Assembly: GCA_026416775.1 (NCBI GenBank)
Contig: JAOAEN010000084.1
Span: forward strand, 1 to 6,121
Source of the DNA: Dehalococcoidales bacterium
GTDB lineage: Bacteria; Chloroflexota; Dehalococcoidia; Dehalococcoidales; RBG-16-60-22
DNA length: 6,121 nucleotides
Reading direction: 5' to 3'
Shown: one piece after another, positions 1-6,121 of the stretch
How the letters are laid out: each line of letters begins with the position of its first letter
Numbering within the stretch: position 1 is the first letter of the stretch
The notes under the pieces: generated by a model
What the model was told of the DNA's origin: nothing
What the model saw: only the letters and a program-made list of their open reading frames with translations
Database searches by the model: none
Program-made: the position numbers and the translations under genes

Positions 1-19
1 AGATGTGTATAAGAGACAG
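1..19 (+). other. Nextera/Tn5 mosaic-end adapter (sequencing artefact)
   Basis: The first 19 bases are exactly AGATGTGTATAAGAGACAG, the transposase mosaic end used in Nextera tagmentation libraries. It stops where the hisF reading frame becomes recognisable. This is untrimmed library sequence, not part of the genome and not evidence for a natural Tn5 insertion. Confidence 0.97.
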
Positions 20-155
20 CCTCTATGACGTGCTCACGGAAGGGCATGCGGACGCGGCACTCGTGGCTTCCATTGTCCATTACGACGAGTACACCTGCCG
101 CGAGCTCAAAGAATACCTGCACCGGCGCGGTGTCAAGGTGAGGATGAGCTACTAG
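20..155 (+). CDS. hisF: Imidazole glycerol phosphate synthase cyclase subunit HisF, C-terminal fragment
   Basis: The frame starting at base 21 gives 44 residues ending in a TAG stop at 153-155. It contains [16 protein letters not shown], then [15 protein letters not shown], which matches the last strand and helices of the HisF (beta/alpha)8 barrel (family pattern ADAALAAS-F-H-GE, then LK-YL-GI-VR). HisF takes ammonia from HisH and cyclises PRFAR to imidazole glycerol phosphate and AICAR in cytoplasmic histidine biosynthesis. The 5' part, including the N-terminal catalytic Asp, is missing because the contig starts inside the gene, at an adapter junction. Val replaces the usual Phe in the S-I-F-H segment, a mild change. 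Other his genes probably lie upstream, off the contig (inference). No clear terminator follows. Confidence 0.92.
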
Positions 156-197
156 CAGCGTGGCGGTAGCCCGGACATAACTTCCCTTCCATTCCAA

Positions 198-248
198 CGT
201 TTTTTCTTTTGAGACCACCGCCTGGACCGTTGCCGGAAGTTGTATAAT
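198..248 (+). promoter_or_regulatory. Putative dnaG-rpoD promoter: consensus -10 with upstream T-tract
   Basis: A perfect TATAAT lies at 243-248 in the hisF-dnaG gap. With a standard discriminator, transcription would start near base 255, about 18 nt before the dnaG ATG at 273. No good -35 hexamer is found at 15-18 bp spacing. However, a T-rich tract (CGTTTTTTCTTTT, 198-210) lies about 45-57 bases upstream of the predicted start, where an alpha-CTD-binding UP element would be. The -10 is seen directly; the UP-element role is inferred. Confidence 0.55.
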
Positions 249-272
249 ATACGTGCTGCGCTGCGGGTGCCC

Positions 273-2015
273 ATGAGTGTTGTTGACGAGATCAAGCAGA
301 AGATAGATATCGTTGAGGTCATCGGCCAGTACACCGCGCTGAAGAAGGCGGGGCGTAACCTTACCGCGCTCTGTCCCTTCCACAGCGAGAAGAATCCCTC
401 TTTCTTCGTCTATCCCGAGCAGCAGACCTGGCATTGTTTCGGTGCCTGTAACACCGGCGGGGACGTCTTTTCCTTCATCATGAAGAAAGAGGGGCTCACT
501 TTTATCGAGGCGCTCCGTCTGCTTGCCCAGCGGGCGGGGGTGGCGCTTCCCGAGAAGGTGGGCATTCCGGCAAAGGAAGAAAACGAGGAGCTCTACCGGG
601 TCAATGAGGCTGCCGCCATTTATTTCCACAGCCTGCTTCTCACCGCAGCGATGGCGGCAAAGGCAAGGGAATATCTGAACGGACGGGGCATTGCCGGAAA
701 GACGATCGCCGATTTTCAGCTCGGCTTCAGCCCCGACGGCTGGGAGGCGCTCAAAAATTACCTGAAGGACAGGGGATTTGCCGAGGACGTGATGCTGCGC
801 GCCGGGCTGCTGGTGAGGGCTGAAGACGGGCGCAGCCACGACCGGTTCCGTTCCAAGCTCATGATCCCCATCCGTGATATCAGAGGCAGGGTCATCGGCT
901 TCGGTGCCCGGGTGCTTGATGATTCGCTTCCGAAATACGTCAACTCGCCCCAGACGGCGATCTTTGACAAGGGTGCTTCGCTTTACGGCATTGACCGCGC
1001 CGCCTCCAGCATCAGGCAGAAAGACCGGGCAATCATTGTGGAAGGCTATATGGACGTCATCATGGCGCACCAGTGCGGGGTGACCAATGCGGTTGCCTGC
1101 ATGGGCACTGCGATTACCGAAGCGCAGGTAAATGCCGTCAGGAAACTTAGCCGCAACATTGTCCTCTGCCTTGATGCCGATAGTGCCGGGGAAGAGGCGG
1201 TGCTGAAGACGGCCGGTTACGAGAATATCCTGGGTAGCGAAATCAGGGTGGCGGTTCTGCCGGAGGGAAAGGACCCGGACGAGGTCATGCGGGAGGATAT
1301 CAGCCGCTGGCATGACCTGATTGAGGCAAGTGTTCCCCTGATTGACTTCATGTTTGAAAGGACGGCTTCTTCGCTTGACCTGGGCACGGCTCAGGGGAAA
1401 TCGGCGCTCGCCACAAGGCTTCTGCCGGTGCTGGCGGAGATCGGGGACCCGATCCGTCAGGCGCATTACCTGCAGAAACTGGCGGCCCTTGCCGGCGTGG
1501 ACATGGAGGCGGTGAGGATCGCCCTGGGCCGTCTGGTAAGACCAGCTTCGGCGCGCAGGGGCCGCACCAGCGCTGGGGAGACCGGACTGCCCGTAGGGAT
1601 GGTGAACAGGACCGCAAGCCGTGAGGAAAACCTGCTTGCCCTTGTCCTGCAGAACCCGGAGCTTGTCCCCCGCCTCGGGGAAGTCTCCCCCGAGCTATTT
1701 GAAAGCACGGTAAACCGCGAGATATTTCTCGCCTTCAGGGACACGGGCGATGTGGTATTATTAAAGGAGAGGGTGGGCCCGCTGCTGGGGGAAAAGGTGG
1801 AAGACCTGCTCCGTAGGGTTGTGCTCGGCGGCAGGGACAATCTGAACCTCAAGTTCGAGGACTGCCTTTACGAGTTGGAGAAGGAGCATCTCAGGGGTCT
1901 TGCCGCACGGCAGGGGGAAGCCGGCGAGCTTGACATCGGGATCACGCAGAGGTTGAAGGAACTTGAAGCGCGCAAGCGGCAGCGGAGGCCTTCTTTCCGC
2001 AGGAATACGAGGTGA
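273..2015 (+). CDS. dnaG: DNA primase DnaG
   Basis: This 580-residue protein is a normal-length bacterial primase, which makes RNA primers at the replication fork together with the DnaB helicase. The N-terminal zinc-binding domain has CPFH (C34, H37) and HCFGAC (C55, C59). The core has the [13 protein letters not shown] groove segment (190-202) and the PKYVNSP motif (220-226). The TOPRIM domain has EGYMD (257-261, E257), DAD (301-303) and DPD (334-336), the acidic metal-binding residues. The C-terminal part (about 447-580) fits the helicase-interacting domain. ATG 273 is chosen because the family N-terminus ([13 protein letters not shown]) begins just after it. The in-frame TTG at 240 lies upstream of the -10 box and so cannot be on that transcript. 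GTG 267 is possible. Only a weak Shine-Dalgarno (GGGTG, 265-269) precedes the ATG. rpoD follows after five bases, so the two are probably co-transcribed. Confidence 0.97.
   Translation: MSVVDEIKQKIDIVEVIGQYTALKKAGRNLTALCPFHSEKNPSFFVYPEQQTWHCFGACNTGGDVFSFIMKKEGLTFIEALRLLAQRAGVALPEKVGIPAKEENEELYRVNEAAAIYFHSLLLTAAMAAKAREYLNGRGIAGKTIADFQLGFSPDGWEALKNYLKDRGFAEDVMLRAGLLVRAEDGRSHDRFRSKLMIPIRDIRGRVIGFGARVLDDSLPKYVNSPQTAIFDKGASLYGIDRAASSIRQKDRAIIVEGYMDVIMAHQCGVTNAVACMGTAITEAQVNAVRKLSRNIVLCLDADSAGEEAVLKTAGYENILGSEIRVAVLPEGKDPDEVMREDISRWHDLIEASVPLIDFMFERTASSLDLGTAQGKSALATRLLPVLAEIGDPIRQAHYLQKLAALAGVDMEAVRIALGRLVRPASARRGRTSAGETGLPVGMVNRTASREENLLALVLQNPELVPRLGEVSPELFESTVNREIFLAFRDTGDVVLLKERVGPLLGEKVEDLLRRVVLGGRDNLNLKFEDCLYELEKEHLRGLAARQGEAGELDIGITQRLKELEARKRQRRPSFRRNTR
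1734..1761 (+). promoter_or_regulatory. Possible internal promoter for rpoD inside dnaG (extended -10)
   Basis: TGG followed by TATTAT (1753-1761) forms an extended -10 (TGN plus five of six consensus bases) inside the G+C-rich dnaG gene. A weak -35 (TTCAGG, 1734-1739) lies 16 bp upstream. It coincides with two consecutive TTA leucine codons, unusual in this gene. Predicted start is near 1768, giving rpoD a leader of about 250 nt. E. coli has promoters for rpoD inside dnaG, so the arrangement has a precedent, but this site is only a pattern match. Confidence 0.25.
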
Positions 2016-2016
2016 T
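2009..2016 (+). promoter_or_regulatory. rpoD Shine-Dalgarno overlapping the dnaG stop codon
   Basis: GAGGTGAT is an eight-base match to the anti-Shine-Dalgarno end of 16S rRNA. The dnaG TGA (2013-2015) lies inside it. GAGG ends eight bases before ATG 2021, which selects that ATG over the in-frame GTG 2012 and ATG 2015, both too close to or inside the site. Confidence 0.85.
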
Positions 2017-2020
2017 GGCT

Positions 2021-3556
<1,536 letters not shown>

Positions 3557-3565
3557 GAAAAGGCC

Positions 3566-3611
3566 GATGGTTCCTTAGCCCCTTTCTGCGGGACCATCCG
3601 GAGGCCGGATG
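3566..3611 (+). other. Two overlapping, mutually exclusive inverted repeats after rpoD
   Basis: Stem A pairs GATGGTTCC (3566-3574) with GGGACCATC (3590-3598): nine base pairs, one of them G-U, around a 15-nt loop. Stem B is the perfect inverted repeat CATCCGG-AGG-CCGGATG (3595-3611). Both use bases 3595-3598, so only one can form at a time. Neither is followed directly by a T-run, so a simple Rho-independent terminator is not supported. They begin 10 bp after the rpoD stop and lie before the lipoprotein gene, where they could slow 3' decay, end transcription weakly, or set read-through (inference). Confidence 0.5.
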
Positions 3612-3662
3612 CTGCCCTAACTTCCGGGGGCCGCCGTCGTTATTTCTTTTAGGAAGTAAAAG

Positions 3663-3669
3663 AAGGGGG
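3663..3669 (+). promoter_or_regulatory. Ribosome binding site of the lipoprotein gene
   Basis: AAGGGGG differs from AAGGAGG at one base and sits six bases before ATG 3676. It supports that start, as does the signal peptide that begins there. No convincing promoter is seen in the 119 bp upstream, so read-through from rpoD is possible. Confidence 0.65.
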
Positions 3670-3675
3670 CCTTCC

Positions 3676-4353
3676 ATGAAGAAGATATTCCTCGGTGTTG
3701 TCTTGGTCTTGTGCATCATTGGCCTTGTTGCCTGCACGGGAGGGGAAAAACCGGTCATTCAGGAAAGTCCGCAGCAGATTGCGGAAAAATTCGTGAGGAA
3801 CGATGTCACCTTCCTTTTTGACGGGATACCCGAGACCCTCAGGCTCGCCGCGGTGACGGCACTGCCCCACGGCGGGGTGTACACCTATGAATTTGACTCG
3901 CGGCATGCCGGCTACGGCGACCGCACGGGGCAGGTTCTAGCGCAGGTGCTCACGCACCATATTGCGGTGGTTACGGTGGAAAACGGCGAGGTGACCTCGG
4001 CGGTCATGGATGATATCTGGGATATGCAGACCAGCCGGATGCGGCAGGAGATGGAGATAAGCCCCGCGCCGATCCACGAGGTCAACGTCAGCCTGCTCAT
4101 GAGCAATCCCCCGCAGGTCTCGGTCTTTATCAGGGGTGGGCTGAGGGACGGCGGCACGCGCTTCCACGGTATTGAGGTAAGCCGGCAGGGTACCGTGATA
4201 GATATCGCCGTGACGACCATGTGCCCGAAGGAAGGCTTCTTCCCGGCGGTTTACGGCTATTTTGAGAAGGAGATCAATCTGGGGAGCGAGTTCAGCCCGG
4301 GGATAACCTATACCCTGCGCGTTAACGATTACACGACGACTTTCAGCTACTAG
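3676..4353 (+). CDS. Predicted lipoprotein of unknown function
   Basis: The protein has 225 residues. A lipoprotein signal peptide is clear: MKK, a hydrophobic stretch (residues 4-18), then lipobox LVAC with the lipidated Cys at C20, so the mature protein should be anchored outside the cytoplasmic membrane. The mature part looks bipartite. Residues about 33-116 contain IAEKFVRNDVTFLFDGIPETL, simplified to AEKFV then TFLFDGI, and the motif RHAGYGDRTG (76-85), ending in DDIWDM (112-117). Residues about 133-225 are rich in alternating hydrophobic positions and end in YTLRVNDYTTTF, suggesting a beta-sandwich. I recall similar conserved hypothetical proteins in Chloroflexota but cannot name a function. 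No catalytic motif is recognised. It follows rpoD by 119 bp and converges on ffh with a 13-bp gap. Confidence 0.85.
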   Translation: MKKIFLGVVLVLCIIGLVACTGGEKPVIQESPQQIAEKFVRNDVTFLFDGIPETLRLAAVTALPHGGVYTYEFDSRHAGYGDRTGQVLAQVLTHHIAVVTVENGEVTSAVMDDIWDMQTSRMRQEMEISPAPIHEVNVSLLMSNPPQVSVFIRGGLRDGGTRFHGIEVSRQGTVIDIAVTTMCPKEGFFPAVYGYFEKEINLGSEFSPGITYTLRVNDYTTTFSY

Positions 4354-4366
4354 GCGCAGGTCTTGT

Positions 4367-5707
4367 TCAGAAGCCACCCTTGAGGAGCCCCGCGATGTTC
4401 CGGGGGAGCTTACCGCTTACCCCCATCTTCATGAGCTTCTGCATCTGGGCAAACTGGTTTAAAAGCTGGTTGACGTCCTGAATGGTGGTGCCGGAGCCGC
4501 GGGCGATGCGCTTGCGGCGGCTTCCCCCGATGATTGCCGGGTTACGACGCTCCTCGGGGGTCATGGAGAGGATGATGGCTTCAACCTTCTTGAGCTGGGC
4601 TTCCTGGACATCCGCGGGGAGGCGGTTTGCCAGTTTCCCGAAGCCCGGCAGCATCTCGGCAAGCTGGGCAAGCGGCCCCATCTTCCTGATTGCCCGGAGC
4701 TGCTCAAGGAAGTCCTCAAGGTCAAAGGACGCCGTCTTGAGCTTTTTCTGCAGTTCCTGCGCCTTTTTCTCGTCAAGGGTCTTTTCCGCCTTCTCAATGA
4801 AGGTGAGGATATCTCCCATCCCCAGGATGCGTGAGGCAAGCCGGTCGGGGTAAAATGGCTCAAGGGCATCGGTCTTTTCGCCGATGCCGATGAACTTTAT
4901 CGGTACCCCGCTCACCCAGCGGACGGAAAGAGCGGCCCCGCCGCGGGCATCACCGTCCATTTTGGTCATGATAAGGCCGGTAAGTTTCACCCGGGAATGG
5001 AATTCCTCGGCAACACGCACGGCATCCTGCCCGGTCATAGCATCCACCACGAGGAGCACCTCATGGGGCGCCAGGACCTTCCTGAGCTCCTCAAGCTCGG
5101 TCATCAGTTCTTCATCAATGTGGAGCCTTCCGGCGGTATCCACGATGACGTGCGTGGCGGCAAGCCGCTTTGCCTCAGCAAGGGCGCGGGTGGCGATTTC
5201 CCTAGCACTTACCCTGGGGTCTTCGTGATAGACGGGTATCTCGACCTGCCTGCCCAGCGTGACGAGCTGTTCAATGGCTGCCGGGCGGCGGTTATCGGCG
5301 GCAACGAGGAGGGGCCTGGCCCCGCGGTGTTTGAGGTGCAGCGCCAGCTTGGCGGCCGTGGTGGTCTTACCGCTCCCCTGGAGCCCCACGAGCATGACGA
5401 CGGCGGGGGGCGGGGAAACGGAAGCAAGCCTGCTTTCGGCACCCTCGCCGAGGATCCTGATGAGCTCCTCGTTGACGATCTTGATCACCTGCTGGGCGGG
5501 GGTGAGGCTTTCCATGACTTCCCTGCCGATGGCGCGCTCCCGTACCCGGCCGGTGAACTCCTTCACCACCTTGAAGTTGACATCGGCTTCAAGCAGCGCC
5601 AGACGCACCTCGCGCATCGCCTCGTCAATGTCTTTCTCGGTGAGCCTGCCGCGGTTTCCCAGCCGGCGGAAGATGGCAGAGAGTTTTTCCGTGAGGGTTT
5701 CAAACAT
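4367..5707 (-). CDS. ffh: Signal recognition particle GTPase Ffh (SRP54)
   Basis: This 446-residue protein is full length for Ffh, which with 4.5S RNA binds signal sequences on ribosomes and hands them to FtsY at the membrane. The N domain begins with the family-typical MFETLTEKLSAIFRRL. The G domain has GLQGSGKT (108-115), DNRRPAA (138-144, usually D-x-Y-R-P-A-A, so Arg replaces Tyr), DTAGR (190-194), TKMDGDARGG (248-257) and GIGE (274-277). The M domain (about 296-430) has MTPEERRNP and the RNA-binding SRRKRIARGSG helix-turn-helix (396-406), then the QLLNQFAQMQKLMKM end. The conserved N-terminus fixes the ATG at 5707. No Shine-Dalgarno precedes it, and a consensus -10 lies eight bases upstream, so the mRNA is probably leaderless. 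No SRP RNA or ftsY is visible nearby. Confidence 0.98.
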   Translation of the reverse strand: MFETLTEKLSAIFRRLGNRGRLTEKDIDEAMREVRLALLEADVNFKVVKEFTGRVRERAIGREVMESLTPAQQVIKIVNEELIRILGEGAESRLASVSPPPAVVMLVGLQGSGKTTTAAKLALHLKHRGARPLLVAADNRRPAAIEQLVTLGRQVEIPVYHEDPRVSAREIATRALAEAKRLAATHVIVDTAGRLHIDEELMTELEELRKVLAPHEVLLVVDAMTGQDAVRVAEEFHSRVKLTGLIMTKMDGDARGGAALSVRWVSGVPIKFIGIGEKTDALEPFYPDRLASRILGMGDILTFIEKAEKTLDEKKAQELQKKLKTASFDLEDFLEQLRAIRKMGPLAQLAEMLPGFGKLANRLPADVQEAQLKKVEAIILSMTPEERRNPAIIGGSRRKRIARGSGTTIQDVNQLLNQFAQMQKLMKMGVSGKLPRNIAGLLKGGF

Positions 5708-5715
5708 ACGCTTTC

Positions 5716-5744
5716 ATTATAAGGTAAGGGGTCCTGGCGGGCAA
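5716..5744 (-). promoter_or_regulatory. ffh promoter, TTGCCC-17-TATAAT, predicted leaderless
   Basis: On the minus strand, -35 TTGCCC (5744-5739, four of six consensus bases) and a perfect -10 TATAAT (5721-5716) are separated by the optimal 17 bp. The standard start point is base 5709, a G, two bases before the A of the ffh ATG (5707). The -10 and spacing are seen directly; the start point is predicted from geometry. Confidence 0.8.
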
Positions 5745-5836
5745 ATGGTGGGCAGGTCGGTCCATGCGCGTGAGTCGCAGCCTCCATTTAGTGTCACGGA
5801 CGGGACAATGAGCTGGAATTAAAAGATGGCACAAAT

Positions 5837-5869
5837 AACGAAGCCCCCCGCCTGGCAGGGGGCTTCGTT
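5837..5869 (-). terminator. Hairpin terminator of the minus-strand gene at the contig end
   Basis: AACGAAGCCCCC (5837-5848) and GGGGGCTTCGTT (5858-5869) form a perfect 12-bp stem with a 9-nt loop. Read on the minus strand it begins 27 bases after the stop codon at 5897 and is followed by ATTTGTG, a modest U-rich tail. On the plus strand the next bases are GCG and no gene reads into it, so the minus-strand assignment is preferred. It would also insulate the ffh promoter that follows. Confidence 0.85.
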
Positions 5870-5896
5870 GCGATACAGGATGTTTATTCCCGTTTC

Positions 5897-6121
5897 TTAT
5901 AGGTCAACAAGCACCACTATGGGGCGCCCGTTGGGGCCGGTCAGCGGGTTGCCTTCCTGATCCAGCACCATTTGCCCGTACATCGGGTTACCGGCCGGAT
6001 CAACCATCGGGTTACCCTCCGGGTCAAGCAGGAGGATCGGTTCGCTCAACTGTATGCCGCTGAACGGGTTTTTCCCCTCTCCGGGTAGCGGTAGTTCCGG
6101 AGGCGGTCCACCACCGGGTCC
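5897..6121 (-). CDS. C-terminal fragment of a Pro/Gly-rich protein with Gly-Asn-Pro repeats
   Basis: An open frame enters at the contig end and runs 74 residues to a TAA (5899-5897). It is too short to be called as a complete ORF, but its stop is followed at a normal distance by the strong hairpin terminator, which supports a real gene. The fragment starts with a linker-like GPGGGPPPELPLPGEG and then has four G-x-P-hydrophobic units: GNPM at 36-39 and 44-47, GNPL at 57-60, GRPI at 65-68, spaced 8, 13 and 8 residues. Asp precedes most units (D33, D41, D54). It ends IVVLVDL. I do not recognise the family. A surface-exposed or structural repeat protein is possible but is a guess. The N-terminus and any signal peptide are off the contig. 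Confidence 0.7.
   Translation of the reverse strand, partial: GPGGGPPPELPLPGEGKNPFSGIQLSEPILLLDPEGNPMVDPAGNPMYGQMVLDQEGNPLTGPNGRPIVVLVDL
5981..6028 (-). repeat. 24-bp tandem repeat (two units) coding for 8-residue Gly-Asn-Pro units
   Basis: Units 5981-6004 and 6005-6028 match at 20 of 24 bases, with the first 12 bases (CATCGGGTTACC on the plus strand) identical. The unit length of eight codons keeps the frame and gives the GNPM units of the partial protein. A weaker relative (CAGCGGGTTGCC) lies at 5942-5953. Confidence 0.7.

Noticed and set aside
1..19. Natural Tn5-type transposon end
   Set aside because: The sequence is the hyperactive mosaic end used in library kits, at the exact contig terminus, with no transposon body.
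156..242. Rho-independent terminator for hisF
   Set aside because: Only a 6-bp inverted repeat about 50 bases apart (162-167 with 216-221) and a T-tract without an adjacent hairpin; too weak to call.
240..272. Upstream TTG start for dnaG
   Set aside because: It lies upstream of the predicted transcription start and the -10 box is inside it; the conserved N-terminus starts at ATG 273.
2012..2020. GTG 2012 or ATG 2015 as rpoD start
   Set aside because: Both overlap the Shine-Dalgarno GAGGTGAT; only ATG 2021 has proper spacing.
4997..5722. 241-codon open frame on the plus strand
   Set aside because: It is wholly antisense to ffh, whose domains are all recognisable; the frame is a by-product of G+C-rich codon use and its product resembles nothing.
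5708..5836. SRP (4.5S) RNA gene next to ffh
   Set aside because: No GGAAG/GCAGC-type conserved SRP loop or long hairpin is visible in this stretch on either strand.
5826..5972. Short plus-strand frame starting ATG GCA CAA
   Set aside because: It runs straight through the terminator hairpin and antisense to the repeat protein; no Shine-Dalgarno.

Overview
The window is a metagenome- or library-derived contig end from a G+C-rich bacterium. Its first 19 bases are the Nextera/Tn5 mosaic-end adapter, so genomic sequence begins at base 20. The DnaG protein (CFGAC zinc-site spelling) and the sigma factor (acidic N-terminus, about 150-residue insert between regions 1.2 and 2.1) are most like what I remember from Chloroflexota, especially Dehalococcoidia. 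That placement is an inference from memory, not from a search.

Layout on the + strand: the 3' end of hisF (20-155); a 117-bp gap with a TATAAT promoter; dnaG primase (273-2015); rpoD primary sigma factor (2021-3556), five bases after dnaG and with its Shine-Dalgarno overlapping the dnaG stop codon; a 119-bp gap with overlapping inverted repeats; and a predicted lipoprotein of unknown function (3676-4353). On the - strand: ffh, the signal recognition particle GTPase (5707-4367), convergent with the lipoprotein gene across 13 bp; its promoter (5744-5716); then a strong hairpin terminator (5869-5837) that ends a partial Gly-Asn-Pro repeat protein running off the contig (6121-5897).

The core is a reduced version of the macromolecular-synthesis operon (dnaG-rpoD, with no rpsU in front), which links replication priming and housekeeping transcription. 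ffh, which handles co-translational membrane targeting, is a separate unit with its own promoter. No RNA gene, CRISPR array, prophage or insertion sequence is visible.

I see no previously undescribed multi-gene system here. The points most worth checking are small: two substitutions at the -10-reading surface of the sigma factor (His and Gly where E. coli has Tyr430 and Trp434), a TTGCCC-17-TATAAT promoter placed so that ffh mRNA should be leaderless, the mutually exclusive hairpins after rpoD, and the adapter at the start.
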